Shown: piece after piece, positions 1-14,005 of the stretch
Layout: the number at the start of each line of letters is the position of its first letter
How positions within the stretch are numbered: the first letter of the stretch is position 1
Source of the DNA: Litomosoides sigmodontis
Taxonomy: Eukaryota; Nematoda; Chromadorea; Rhabditida; Onchocercidae
Length of the DNA: 64,000 nucleotides
NCBI GenBank assembly: GCA_963070105.1
Contig: OY718805.1
Location: 4,212,001 to 4,276,000, forward strand
Direction: 5' to 3'
Translations under genes and position numbers: made by a program
Notes under the pieces: generated by a model
What the model was told of the DNA's origin: nothing
The model's database searches: none
The model's input: the letters and a program-made list of their open reading frames with translations, nothing else

Positions 1-601
1 TTGCTACAAGTTATCCTGTTTCTCAAATTTCCTAACCCAAAGGTTTTTTATATTTGACGTGACATCAGGTTTGCCTCAAATATGCTCGTCGATTTTTTTT
101 CCTCCGAATTTTCCTACTACTGCAAAATATTCATACATATATTTATACATATATACATATTTATACATATGTACGTAGAGCGATTAACATATGGTAATTA
201 ATTTAGCGTCTAATTACAAGATGTGCAAAATGATTGATGGATGAAATTTGCATGGATGAGATTTAAACCTTTTCTAATGTATCTGCCTGTACAGACGTAA
301 AAGTTGTCCGCTGTCGTCGCCTGGTCGTTGTAGTTACATTTAGCGATCCGACTGATTTGTCAAAGCTTGTTGTTACGTACGCAGTAGCATCATTGCTGCA
401 ATTTCATACGACATTAAAAGAAGGAAAAAAGCATTATAATTTAAAATAAAAAAATGAATAAATGTTGATTAGAGAAAAAAAGGCACTTTCATTCGTAATT
501 TTTAGCTATAAATTTGAAGAAGCAAATCAATAAAATCATCAATTACTAAACTTAAATCATTTCTCAAATTTCTCTTCAATATAGAGGAATAGTAATTTGT
601 A

Positions 602-632
602 TGAGAGAGAGGAAGAGAGAGAGAGAGAGAGA
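602..632. repeat. GA-rich microsatellite
   Basis: Mostly (GA)n with one GG/AA interruption, in the gene-free left part of the window. Confidence 0.85.
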
Positions 633-962
633 TTTAATCGAAAATCATATGAGAGATGCTAATTCTCATCCATCTTTCCCTCAGCCATTTGTCACTGCAA
701 TCATTCAATTTCATATTCTCTAAGGACGTCTCTTCTCTTGGCGTGTAATTTAAAACAGGAATGAGTGGTCCCTATGATATGACAGATGTCACTTTCATTT
801 GGGAATTTAAAAGGATGCAATCGACATATGTTGCAGTGAATTTAAATGACAGGTGTTTGAGCAGAGGCTATTAATAAGTGATTCTTATTAGAAAACAATC
901 ATTGAAAATTTTTTAAATCTATTAAATTTTAATTTCAATTTCGCTGTATGATAGCTTTAAAA

Positions 963-984
963 AAACAATCATTAATGATTGTTT
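963..984. repeat. 22-bp perfect palindrome
   Basis: The half-site AAACAATCATT is followed directly by its reverse complement, with no spacer. Neighbouring bases repeat parts of the same AATCATT element. It could be a dimeric homeodomain-type binding site or chance in AT-rich DNA. Confidence 0.7.
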
Positions 985-1273
985 AAATGATTATTAATGA
1001 TGGTGATATTATAGTAGCAATGATTACTGTAAATCAATAAACCTTAATGCATCAAAGATTCCCACTCACAAGACCAATGAATGATAATAATTAGTGATAA
1101 TGAACAATTAAGAGAAGCGATAATGGACCTTGTCGTATTACTGGCAGTTTGATTAGCAAGCCGCAGATATGGTTTGAACGCCGAAAATGATGGATGACCA
1201 ATTGTTATCGATGCTGCCATCAATTCACGTGCACACGTATATGTTGTTCTCACTTTTCGTCAAACAGCTTTAT

Positions 1274-1306
1274 CGTAATAATAATAGTAATTATTATTAT
1301 TATTAC
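1274..1306. repeat. TAA/ATT trinucleotide repeat
   Basis: An imperfect run of TAA units followed by ATT units, which are complementary, so the block can also fold on itself. Confidence 0.7.
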
Positions 1307-4300
1307 TGCTGTAGCACAATTCGATATTGTCCTAAAAGTGAGGGAAACAAAAAAGTGCCACAAATGAATACAACTGGTACGACTGCAATTACTTAGCAAT
1401 ACAGTGATCAAAAGTGACAATAGAAATGGAAGAGGAACAATTATGAAATGAAATTCGTTAATGAAGTCAACAACCTCTTAGCGATTAGAAAATGTTACAA
1501 TTTCGATGAAATGGCGATGATATGGCAGATGATGGAAAGATGTTGTGAGAAAAGCACTAACACCATTTTCTTCACCTTCCGTCGGATTTCATTAAACTGT
1601 ATTCACTCATTTATACAATTATCACCACCACATTAATACTGCTACACTTGTCCTATCGCTGTTAAAAAATTGCACTAAATAATCTTTTATTTATAATTTC
1701 TTTTAATATTGCAAAAATGAATTTACAAAATGAAAATTTCAAAATAGAGCGCTGTGGGAAAAATTTTTTTCTCATCGAATAATCTCCCGTTAATGTTAGA
1801 TGGAAAATTGAATAACAAAATGAAAAGTACCTTCTTTTATGCGAAGGAGAAAAAAACTCTCTCCTAGCACATATGCCTGTTGTCAGATTAATTTATCAAT
1901 GTGACAACAATGAATGAATGATTTGCATTTCTCAACAATTATGCTTAAAGAAGTGCCGAGCGTTAAATTTAAATGCATTAATGAAAGGGATCGATGAAAT
2001 GTGTGCAATCAATTCCCCCCTTTCCTCCCACACATTTCTCACTTACCAATCAATAAATTAAGCAACAAAAAGAAAGGAAAATTTGCAAAAATTTTGTTCC
2101 TTTAAAGGGGACTTTCCAGATTGCGAGTAGCACTTTGCTAAATATCTACGACGTCTACGGCAGTGAATTGAAAGCAATAAATTAAATGAAAGTTAGTAGG
2201 ACTGCCGTTTGTACAACAGCATTTGTTAACTTTTGAAATGTAAATATGACAGTTGCAATGTTTGATTATTCAAGATGAGTGAATCGCATACCTCTAACTT
2301 CTAATAGGCGCAGAAGCTAACTTTTAGGTAAACTAGCAAAAAAAAGTTACCTAAATAGCTATGCGTCACTTGCTAATTTGTGAAAGCTTCGTGCAATTAC
2401 TGAGGGAAAATAAAGTATTCGTGAAGATTAATTACATTGTGCAAAGCTTTCTGGGAAAAAAACTATTCACAGTCCATTTCTTCTATTCCATTTCTTGAAT
2501 TTCTAAAATTTCCAACTGCAATTAGTCCACAACCATGTGGTAAGTTATAAGGAGTTTGTACAACAGCAACTTACAACGAAGGAATCATTATATCTTTTAA
2601 TTAGCTCCATATGTGAATCGCATCTAGGGAAAACAGTTATTTTGCAAAAACAGTGCACTACTTTTTCCATCTTCAAAAATGAGACTGAGATTAGATGAAT
2701 TCGCTGGAGTAATTAAAAAAGTGAAAATTCCACTAACCTCATCGTTATGTCATAGAATTCCGTAGTAAATGCAAATTCTGAACTTTAAAATCAAAAAATC
2801 CGGAATGTTGAGAATTTGATAGTGCAAAATTTCGCACAACAGATAATGCTTTATGTTTCACGGCTATGATATAATTGACATTCTTAACAGAACTAAGCTT
2901 GAGAATTAAGCTCAAAGAATAAGCAAGTAGTGAAGTTAATTCGACCGTGCAAATATCCTATCTTCCAATTTCGATTTTCACAATATATTTTCCACGCGGT
3001 TACTATTATCTTTTATTTCTGACGATAACAAGCAACTTACCTCTTCTTAACTCTATCAATTACTCAGGCAAAAATGAGAGCAGACGGACATCATTGGAAT
3101 GATTTTAGAGTCTTTGTGACCACTCATCTGGCGGTAATTGTAATTGCTATTGAAGGGTGTGGACGACAACGAATGTACTTTGAGTGATAACGAAGATAAA
3201 ACAAAAAGTTTGAAGGTGACAGGCAATGATAATGGCAGAGAATAAGCCAATTCAAATTCAAGTAATTGATGAGAGAGGGAAGATGGACGGAGAATATGAA
3301 AGAACAAACAGAGGTAACAGTGACTGCAATGCAAATAAAAGTAAGGGGCTAAAAGCGCCGAAAATCAAACATAAGCTTAGGCAATTAAATATTTAGCTAA
3401 ACTGAAATAACTAAATTTTTAAATTCCCATTTGAGTGATTCCTATTGACTGTACAATGTGCTTTCAGCACATGGCACCTTGGACTGTGAAACAGAAAATA
3501 CTGTAATGTAAAATAAATCTAGTTAACACTTCAATCAACGAAAGTTAAATAACGTTTGAAACGAGTTTGTGATTGAGTGCTTTAATAGAAATTAAAACAA
3601 GTTGGCGATTTACAAATTAATCGTGCAAAAAAAAGTATGAATGCTTACCTGCACAAATTCAGTTTCGTTTTTTAACTTGTTAACAATGGTTTTGCGTTTC
3701 AGAAATCTTAAAATTTATGAGAGATGAGAAATTTGATGAATAATCAATAATTAGCTTCGTAATTTTTCCACTGTCGTTTATTATTGTGTCAAATTTCTAA
3801 TATTTCCTTAAATAATTACTGATCGCACAAATGTTTTTGTAAATAACCAAACATCGCTAAGGCATTTGGAATGTCCTGGATAGCCTAGGCGAAATGATTT
3901 AAATGATTTAAAAAACAAGAAGGAACTATTTTTTCTTTCTATCATTTGAAATAAAATAAAATGATCTAAGTGAATTGAAATTTCTTTGAAAGCAAAACTC
4001 CGTTGAGGCAAAAATGGAAGTGAAACGTACTTTCAAAGGTTAAACATCCATAAAATGATAAAGTTTCTCAACAACAAGTTCTGAAAGAAATGTAGTGTTG
4101 TCAGGTGAATAGCATGCATTACTTTAAAGTATATCAGTCCAATTCAAAGAGAGTTGAAGAAATTTGGAAACGTTACAGTAACTTAAATTAAAAAAAAAAC
4201 TCCATCACTTCAAATAGCAAGGAAGTTACTTATTAAAAAAGCCTGCAGTCAATAAAAGTAAATTGCACATTTTTTAATTTTTAATTAAAATGACGCGAAA

Positions 4301-6876
4301 ACACTAATGACCTTCAAATCCCAAAATGTAGAAACTTCGACGTTAACAACAAAATGCAATGTTAAGAGCAAATTGATTACAATTTACTTCAGAATAATTC
4401 TTGAGCAAAATTTTTTCCAGTCGTCATGCGCTTCAAATTAGTGTCTCAGTTCTTTTACTTTATGTTATCAAAGTAATTCTCTTAAGTGAACCACTTCATG
4501 TTCATCTGTCATTTTAACATTTGCAAATTTCAACAATTTTACAGATGTCATATTTAGTGCCGCTACGGCTCAACAATTTAACTTCAATTCTCTCATTGCC
4601 TGGTAATTTCGATTTTAGTTAAAAAATAACTTTTGAGTAACAGAAATTAAGAGAAGAACTGATAGCACAAAAAGTGGTGGTTGATAGAACAACAAATAAT
4701 AACTAAATCAAAATGACACAGAAAATGCAATTACACTTTTCTACCAATGCTTGATTGCAAAATAGCTATTTCGTAAATAAGCGAAACAAACGTTGCCAAG
4801 AATGAATGATCCTCCAATCCGGACGCCGCATGGATGATCCGGCACCGAAATGCATTCCAGAAAAATACATTTATCGGGACTGGCAACATCTACACATTCA
4901 TGAATGAATGATAGGAAGGAATTGCAAATTCTCGTGAGATATTAAAAGGCTTGTGATGCATGAAATTACTTCTCATACAATTCAAATTTAAAAAAAGCGA
5001 TAAATTGATACAAATTGAGGAGTGTTAGAGAGCAGAAAGTGTATTGCTAAATGGTCATTTTAGTTCTCCCGGCTATTGCGTAAATTGTCACTACCACTGC
5101 TACTTTATTGCGGATAAGTTCAGGATAGTGTCACGGAACTGTCTCCGTTTGAGAAATGCTATCACATTTATCACTGACAAATGTGTTATACGTTTTAAAT
5201 TACTTCTCACATTTATTTGTTGGTAATTAATGACTTATAAAAGATATTAACTAACAGAAGGCATACAGTGTAACATAAAAATACATTTTCATTTAATTCC
5301 AAAGTTGAAGTAGTAATTTATTTTTAATAAAATGAAACAGTTCATGAAATATTCAACGACACGGAGTTAAGTAAAACAGACAACCATTTCGAAGCAGATA
5401 TTTGGAAACGTTGGTTAAAAAACGAATCTTCCGTATGGAAGTTACGTCTCACGAAAACATATGTCGTCGTGCGTAAACTGCGTGGCTGAGTTTTTACTCT
5501 CAAGTTGTGCTCAATTTTCGCTTTAAATTTATTTCAAACGATGAGTTCTAACTTACATTTTCTCGAGCTGATGGTTAATCAAATACACCAAATTTACTCT
5601 CACCTTTATAATGCACCAAAAATCTACCGGGAATTTTCAGGAAACAATTTTGTTGAGCAAAAATCAATGTATTATTCCCTCGCACTCCTCTCCCTCTCTC
5701 TCTTTATATAAAATCTTAAGAGAAACGTGTTGTACGATTTAGTAGAGTTTGAAAATTTTTTATCGCAATAATGTTTTTCATCCTAAACTTGCAATTGTGT
5801 GGAATTCTAAATCTTTGAAATGGTAAGCGCAATGACAATTGAAGTAAGAAAAAGTGATGTGAAAGTAAGCTGAAGACAAAAGTGACCTCAGAGAGTTAAA
5901 ACCATTCCTTCATTACATTTTTCCAATTGGATCAATTAAAGAGAAATTTCATTAAAAGCAAATTCCCTCAGTGTTCCTATAAAACCTCATCAACTACACC
6001 TGTCCCACTAATGATTTCAAAAATTGCAAACTAAACTTTGGGAGAAAAAAGGAGAGAAAAAACCACTCAAAATTTCATTCCTTAGAATGTTCAAAAGTTA
6101 ATTTAATTTCAATTACAACTTCAAATTCATTATCATTGTGCATTTTGCAACAAGAGAAAAATGAAAGTTAAATTACTGCTCCAAAATGAAAAATTAAAAG
6201 TAATGAATGATAAAATTACGGAACCCTCTCTCTCCCTCCTACGATTCACCACCTCTTCTCTCTTCCGCTTTTTTAAAATCGTTTGGATGATGCGACAATA
6301 GGAGGGAAGAGTTGGCTAATAAAAGAAATTGCGTGTGTTCTCCCCACAGGAGAGGAAGAGAAAGGAGGAAGAATGGGAAGTGTCTTCGGTGGACGGATGG
6401 TTGCGTTGCAAAGTTCTTTCCTCTTCCTTTTCAGATTATACATTTGCAAGGGAAGAAATTAAAAACGACCAGCTCGGACATTGGGCAAAGATGGATGAGA
6501 CAGTTAGGTGGCGGAGGAGTTGAAAGAAATGGAAATGAGAGTGAAATTCCAATTCGCATCATTTTGTCAAAGTTGATAAGTTGTTGCTGGGCGATTAGGA
6601 AGGGATTAGAAGAGGTGGATGAGATGACGTGAGGGGAATTTCGAATGTCACACAACGAAGGACAGGCGGAATGAATAGGTATCAGTGAGGCTAACTGAGA
6701 AGCTTTAAATTACTTTCTACAACGGAAGATTAGAAATTTCAGAAACCAAAAACACTGCTCCACTTCCTTTCGCTGCAACCGAAAAGGAATTTTAAAACTG
6801 CAACTAAATGAAAGTTATGGGACGAAAGCGACAGCAGCAGCAATTCCACCCAAGCGGTGGTAAATAGCGCATGTGA

Positions 6877-6878
<2 letters not shown>

Positions 6879-6917
<39 letters not shown>
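6879..6917. repeat. (GT)n microsatellite
   Basis: About 19 uninterrupted GT units. Likely length-polymorphic. Confidence 0.95.
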
Positions 6918-6918
<1 letters not shown>

Positions 6919-7662
6919 CTGGGCAGCGTAGTTTTAATGCCATAAAAATTGAGCGAACAGCTGAAAAGTACGACGCGTCATGGATACAACGGTCAGTTAA
7001 ATTATCAACATATTCTCCCTATCTCCACTTCAGTAAACATTGCTCGAAATTTTAAATCGGTGCAAGTGAGAAGTCATGCGGAATGGAAGTTACAATTAAA
7101 TGCTTAGTTTCGATAAATCATTTACACTCGTCCATCCATCCACACGCAACGATGTGATGCTACTAGCCTTGTTTTGCACCTTGTAAAGTCAACAATACAT
7201 TTCCGTAAAACGGAGATAGCAGGAAGTATGAATTTAATAAACTGATAAAGTTAAATATGTTTTGATAAGTGATAATTTTTCGAAACTTGTTAACTTTATC
7301 ATTTTGTGCTACAAAAAGAAATTTTTAAAGGGTTACAGAAATATATGAAACTGTGATTATTTCGCCCTTTACATTCCTCATATCCTCCACGTACTTGGTA
7401 AGAAGATATTTCAGGCTAGAAAAAAAAAGTGTTAGATAGGCGACCTTCAATTAATTGATAACTGAAAAAAGCGTTCATTTCGGATGTTTTCGACAATGAC
7501 TTCCAAAAAAGACAGATGGTCAATATGCGAACAAAGTGTGTTCGACACTCTTTCTCTTCCCTGTTTAAACTGTCTCCTTCATCCCTTATACATTCTAATG
7601 CGTTTCAATTTCTTTTCCGAACATCTGTACTTTTTGAAATAGTACTACTCGCTACACGCACG

Positions 7663-7690
<28 letters not shown>
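7663..7690. repeat. (TA)n microsatellite
   Basis: Fourteen uninterrupted TA units. Confidence 0.95.
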
Positions 7691-7693
<3 letters not shown>

Positions 7694-8663
7694 CCTGTTA
7701 TTCTTTTCCGTTTCTTTTCTTAATAACAAAAATAATTAATGACTTTCTTTCTCTTTTTAGTACTTCTGCCCCATCCTTATCCTTGCAAAATTAACTTGGG
7801 CATGGACGGATCTTCTCGGAAAAAACAAAAATGAGAATTGTTACAAAAAATAATTTCAACATCCATTTCGTTGCACCAGTTCAGAATGATAATGGATTAA
7901 AAGCTGAATTGTAGAGACTCGATCTCGACACCAGAATTTACGGACTGACATTTTTATGATAGTATACAACACGGAAGCTAAGCGGTTCTTTGCCTACGCG
8001 ACCTTTGTGACCTTCTTGCTAGGAAAGCAAATCCATGCTACAGTATATTGAAATTTTATCCAGTTTCAAATCTAGATTCCCAGCACTTTCGAAACTCCGA
8101 AATTTGAGGACAAAGAATTTGTGCAGGAAAACAGGAATGATATCTCTACAAATGTCGTGAATAACTTGGTATGAAAGAAACACTTTTGTCCAATCTGACC
8201 TTTCTATCATTTATTGGTTTCATAGCTAGCGGAACAATGTCCCTGTTACTAAAGCTGCATTAATGCTGCATTAGCGTCTTCGAAGCACCTTTAAGTCAAA
8301 TTATGAAGCATTTTTATCAATATATAAATGAAGGCCAGTTACAATGTATAAATGTAAAAAATCCAAACAGTTGGGTCATATAATACATACCTAACTTTAT
8401 GAAAAACTGTACGGATAAGTGCTGTTAAATTTTTCCTCTAATATTGCGAAATATCACTTTAGTGATATTCAATAAAATATTATGCCAAATAATCACGAGT
8501 CCTAACAAATAATGAACATAGCATTGAAGGTTAAATAAAAACATCAAGCACCACAAACATCATAGGCTAACTAAGAAAGTTCAGTCTATATTGCATCAAG
8601 ACGAAAACGGAATTCTACTAAAACTCATTAGCAATACAACGTGTATTTTATGTGTTTCGTACT

Positions 8664-11576
8664 TTACGTATTAAATTCCCATTCTGGATAATAATGTTGC
8701 CGCATTCTCTCAATCAATCTTTTGACTCGCGGATATTTGTCATCTAATATATCCGTTATTGGTTGACGAAATGGTAAATAATATGATGTGGCCAAATGTC
8801 CAAAAACAGTGAAATCGCACTGCAAAGAAAGACTGACCAATTCATTTAAAAATTTTCAAAAATTCAATAATTTACTCGCTATATTCTAACCATTTGATTC
8901 ACAGAATAAGTCAGAGAAAGGATAAAGGACTCTGTACATTAAACACTAAGATATTTTGTAACGTGTCATAATACGTTCTATACTGATGCAATACTGTTTT
9001 TTTTTAAAAAAAAAAACGAATTCTCGCAGATAAATTTGTTAAACTAATCAAAAAATAATATCAACTATTTTGTCTATTAATTTCAATATCACTTCCCAAG
9101 CAATATTAAAATTTATTTAGTTGTACTAAGAAGTTTCAAACAACTGTAAAAGTGCTTATTTAAACTAATCAAATTTTCCAATCATAAAAACAACCACATA
9201 CCGCAGTAGGTTTCATGCCGAACAAAAATTTTTTATCGCCTAGGATGACATCAATCACAGCAATATCTTTCTGCAGCATACTGATTAAATCGTTTCGCGA
9301 GCATTTACTAAGGCCTATATCTGCCAATATCCGCTTTACCTGAATAAATTCCCCACATTTTCATGAGTTGCAATTATAATTCTCAAATAGCTCCGGGAAA
9401 ATAAGCAAAAATAACAGTGAAATATACGCAGACGTTTACTAAATTATTGGGAGGCCAAATGAGGCATCATAACTCCTATATAAAAATTAATAAAGCATGA
9501 ATTAAATCGCTAGTCAAGGAAATAACTGCAGGTGTAACCTTGACATGGAACGGAGATATCGTACTGCGAATAAACCATCGTTTAATAAATGAAGGTCCCA
9601 ACTCCCTCAGAAATTTAGGCAAATTTTCCATGAATATGAAATAAAGCAACAAGCTAAAAGTAACACCCATATTGTATGTATTTTTTTACATTTATATTTT
9701 TTATATAAAAAGATATATATCACATAGTTCTTCTAAGCTCAATAAAATTAGAACTTACTAATGCGTATTGCGTTCAATCATCAGATCAATGGACCGCGCA
9801 ACACCAACATCAACTTCTTCTAACTCATCCTGGAAATTATGCATTACTGTGGGGAAAGCCGAGAGAAACTTAACACAAAGTATGAAAGTCTGTTCCATCA
9901 ATATATTGCGCATCTTGCAATCGGTTCCGACATCTAATCAAAGGCAATTGTTTGCGTCATTTACAAGCTTTTTTGGTAGTTAACTAATCTCATAAGACTA
10001 AGTTCACAAGACTATGAGTCACTCTGTCTCCTTTTCTGTTAACAAAGCTACATTAACCTCACATAACCTTTGACCTGCTTAATCCCAACCATAAATCCTT
10101 TGTGCTTGCATCTCAATCCACCATAACTTCATCATTTGAATGTAACTAGCTTACTTAACCATCAATGTGCCGTAACTTACTCTTTATGGTAAGCTTAAGC
10201 TACATATCCTCAATCTCATCGAAAAACCACCAGCTGCTCCTTACCTCTTCTTACAGCAACCATCTCGTACTGTTACGAATTCTCAGTCCTCAATTATTAT
10301 TCCTTTGCTTACTATTCTGTTACTGCAATTCCAAATAAACCTTTAAATATTATTAAGTATTGTTGTGGATCTACAAACCACACAAATAATCAAAATCAAA
10401 CGTTCACAACAATTACTGCTAAAATTATTGCTAACATCAAAAAAATACGAGCCATACATTTAATAATGTAATATTAGCTTTGATTAACCAAAATTTTCCT
10501 TACGTTTAAATTGAAGTGCTTCTGTAACCTATCCACGATCAGCTGCGAATTGGAAATTTTCTCGCCATTCAGCTCAACGAATGGAAAATATCTATCCCAC
10601 GGTTGAAAATTCCAGTAGCTGCGTACCTTAAAATTCATTTTAAAAGGGCAAAAATTCCTAACAGCCAAAATTTTGAAAGATTTGCATTTAACAAGCACGT
10701 ATACATACAACCAGTGCCACGCGTCTTTTAATCATCGACTTCCTTCATGACTTTACAAACGAACTTCAAAAGACTCCATTAATGCACCGTCGACATCTTA
10801 CGCCAAATTTAGTAAAATTTAAATTATGAAAATGAATAAATGTAATACAAAAAAAAATAATTTAACTAGAGCTTTACTGCCGTAAAAACCAAGGAATTAA
10901 ATGTAGCTGTATTTACCTCGTGCTTTAACTGGTTTGCTCGTAACCAAGTTTCAACTTTGAAACAGAATGGTGAAATATTAGGTGATGATGAAGCTCGACT
11001 AAACTGGTATAGATATACAATGTCTTTTTTCCACCTTTTATTATAAATTCTGGATGTGCTGAAAAGTGATAAAAAGTGTGAAAGGGTAGAACTAAAAGGT
11101 AAGACTACATTAAATCCAGTAAACAACACAAAAGCCCACTTTAATTTCCAAAATCGCGCAATTCACAATCCGTTACAAATAGAAAAGTTCTCGGTGTCAT
11201 CTGCATGATAAAAATGTTTAATGAAGCCTTTAATTAAAGTTTAATTCAAACCTTTAATTAAAGCAATGGAATTAAACGACGAAACAATCATGTCACAACA
11301 ATGACATGGCTATCAAAGCAAAAAAAAACATTATTTAAATATAGAGACCTCTAATTGAAGTTGCATTAAAATACAAAAAATGAAGAAAAAGCAATTAACT
11401 AGAAAAACGGAGAAACCCTCATAATAGATAAGCAATTATTACCTGCTTTTGGAAGAAAACTGCGATAGAATAGTCTGGTTTCCACGAACCGCTGTAGTAA
11501 CACCATTTGAAACTAGCGCTATGTTTATTCTAGCAGAAGTAGCTGTTTTACGCAAGCAGTAAATCATTATTTGCAT
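8664..11576 (-). CDS. FAXC/failed-axon-connections family protein (metaxin-like GST fold)
   Basis: Seven exons join in frame into 292 residues: 11443-11576, 10917-11058, 10504-10626, 9759-9829, 9539-9653, 9202-9339 and 8664-8819 (stop at 8664-8666). Landmarks are a thioredoxin-like N-terminal domain (YLYQFSRASSSPNISPFCFK, then FPFVELNGEKISNSQLIVDR) and a GST-C-like domain ending in GDKKFLFGMKPTA, VFGHLATSYYLPFRQPI and HYYPEWEF. These are typical of the FAXC/cdr family, which is related to metaxins. The start is the first ATG after an in-frame stop. The first 56 residues contain no Asp or Glu and are rich in Arg, Lys, Ser and Thr, which suggests a mitochondrial presequence (inference). All introns are GT-AG; one acceptor is TTTTAAG. 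Drosophila fax is linked to axon development; the biochemical activity of the family is unclear. Confidence 0.9.
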
Positions 11577-11662
11577 TCCAATTTTACTGCTGAACTGGAC
11601 CAGTAATTATCGACCATGCAGACCGATTACCCGCATGTACAATATCACTATTTTAGGGAATT

Positions 11663-12442
11663 TTAAGATTTAATGATGCAAGCTGTTACTTGCCAGTCAA
11701 AACAATGAGATCCATTATTTAAAACTTCAATAAGATCCGTTAATAAAATTTCCCTTTGTCCTCCAACAGTTTTTGAAAGTATGTGAAACAATGCAGGATC
11801 AGCAGAGATCATCTGAGAACGCAACCACAATATACTGTTTTCAAATTTATTTCGGCCTTTCATTAAATAAATATGAAACGAAAAAGTATTCCTCTTTAAC
11901 ATTACATAAGACCATTTGTATCTGTTCAGAATCCAATGGCAAATATCATACAATTAATACTGCAAACACCATTGGCCCTGACCTATTACGTGAGTATGCA
12001 CGTGAAAAAGTACGCAATACCGATAGAGATGAAAGACCACAGACATGCTTGACTCAGAAAGCAGCTCATATATAAAATCATGAATAAAATAATTTCAGTT
12101 CACAAATTTTTTCATTGTTGTTTTCGGACATATTCTTTAACGCTAACCTGACGACGCCTTTTCTGCTCTCGTTCTGTCCAAATCATAAAAACTGCAAAGG
12201 GTGCTTTTAGTGTTTCAAAAAAATGCCTGCACCAACACGGCATAAAAACTTTAATCTGTGGAACTACTGTAAAATTGGAAGAATTGTTTACGCATATCTG
12301 AATTGTGAAAACAGTACCAACCGGTAGAAAACATGGCGAAGAACAGTGAAACGACAAAAGTAGTTCCACCATAACCTTCTCGAGACCCATTCTTGAAGAA
12401 CTTACACAACTTCATGGAGATGAAGCTTTTTTTATCGCGCAA
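11663..12442 (-). CDS. unidentified coding-like exons
   Basis: I do not recognise this gene. On the minus strand the frame at 11690-11920 reads well as protein (SADPALFHILSKTVGGQREI is typical text) and ends at a plausible donor, CAA|GTAACA, near 11692. A second block at 12112-12442 is open in two overlapping frames. One starts with an ATG at MKLCKFFKNGSREGYGG and continues into a hydrophobic stretch; the other ends in a basic tail (REQKRRRQVSVKEYVRKQQ) and stop at 12112. I could not join the blocks with confidence. They may be a small gene between VPS13D and the FAXC-like gene, or upstream exons of the latter. Confidence 0.3.
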
Positions 12443-14005
12443 AAAAAACCCCTGCCACTATTGCCTTAAAAAAATAACATAACACATATTTCATTGGTTG
12501 ACAAGGTAATCAACCTCCTCTCTAGTATACCATTTTTTGATTATGCAGGATTTTCTAATGAAAAGAATTTGCAGCTGCTCTTCGATCTAAATGAATTATC
12601 TTCAACCTTAAGATGAACAACTCCAGTCGTCACAGGAAGCACGTATAGAAGGGCGAATCACTCATAACTGTTAAAATAAGATGAATTTAACGGATTTTTC
12701 TACTGGTAATACATTTGCACAGGCATTAGTAAGACAAATTTTAATCTTTTTCAGGTTGCAACGGCCATGAAGTGAATATAGAAGTGTAACTTCTCCCTTA
12801 AAACTAACGCAGATGTAGTAATCCAATCAAAACACATTATACAATAGGCATGTACATCACTCACATTGTAAAAAATACTTTTTTAATGGCTATTTCAAAG
12901 AACCTTAAAATCAGAAACACACTTTCAAACATAGAAACAAAAATTCCAACTTTTCCTTTAAAAAGATCTCAAAACAAGACCTACAGAATGAGCAAGGCAG
13001 GTAACACGTAAATATATGCAAAAACTATCAATCATAAAAATATATCAAGAATTTCAAGATAGCTTTGAATCCGTCTAACATTCACCGATATAGTAAGGCA
13101 GCAACAGAAAATTTTCAAAACGATATTGTTAATGATTACAAGAGACCTGAGGAAATATCATGAAAAATTAATGAAGCAATCTGTCATATGATTTGGTCAT
13201 GCAAAATTTGTCATGTCATGTCAAGGAAGTAGAACTCTTCTCTTTCCTCTTTCTGCTATAAAGCTCAGAAAGCCTCGTAAATATTTGTGAAAAAAAATGA
13301 GAAAAAACCCAAAATAAAGCATTTACTGCTACTTTTTTCTACTTCCCTTACACTTCCAAATGAAGACATGATTGATTCACTCTTGAATTTTCATGCAACG
13401 TTCAACAGAATCAATAAAAAAGAGTTCAATAAACAATCAGCACGCTTGGATTATAATGTCACCAAGTAAAATAGAAACAACAAGACTTAATGACATCGAG
13501 CATGTCTGAGATCGATCATACTATTATCATCAAACAACATGGGTATAAAAAATATAGGAATTAAAAAGTAGTACGTACTTCTAGAAGGCCATTTTTTTTA
13601 TTTACAACAAGGAAAAAAATTCAATCTGAAAGACGTTTAATTTATGCTCACTGCATTTGATACTCACAGTTCCCAGCTCCAATAACTGGATAACATTCTA
13701 AATGTTCTTTTAAGTACGAAGGTTCTTGCTTGAGACGGCTATTGTTCATTACAAAGAGATGAAAAGCCGCTCGGAACTTGAATTTTTGATATAAATGCTT
13801 CATTAAAAGAAACATGCTATGAAAATAAACCCTGCGTTAACAACCTCGATTAGCAGCAGGAAGGATATAATGGAGAAAAAACATAGAGAAAAAACATTTT
13901 GGCAAAACATATGCCAAAAGTCCAGTGAAGTATCGAACAACATAATTTTGAACTTTGCAGTAAAAAGCAAATTCAGTATTGCAACAGCGTTTGAAGGATA
14001 CATTT
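12443..14005. other. VPS13D downstream region, no gene recognised
   Basis: No conserved coding sequence is seen on either strand. The part next to 14005 should hold the VPS13D 3' UTR. A minus-strand AATAAA lies at 13597-13602, about 400 bases past the stop codon, and is a candidate polyadenylation signal. Confidence 0.5.

Larger units (their letters stand above)
1..8663. other. long stretch with no recognised gene
   Basis: No open frame here resembles a known protein family, and none links through plausible splice sites into a conserved product. The longest frames (60-106 codons) have low-complexity translations. The sequence is AT-rich with scattered homopolymers and short tandem repeats, listed separately. 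It could be intergenic, a large intron of a gene lying to the left, or both. The 3' UTR of the FAXC-like gene must fall in the last few hundred bases: a TTTATT (AATAAA on the minus strand) lies at 8210-8215, about 450 bases beyond that stop codon. Confidence 0.6.

Noticed and set aside
6312..6632. 106-codon plus-strand open frame
   Set aside because: Purine-rich low-complexity sequence with no family resemblance and no splice context.
11773..12075. 100-codon plus-strand open frame
   Set aside because: It overlaps the more protein-like minus-strand frame and resembles nothing known. I could not exclude it fully.
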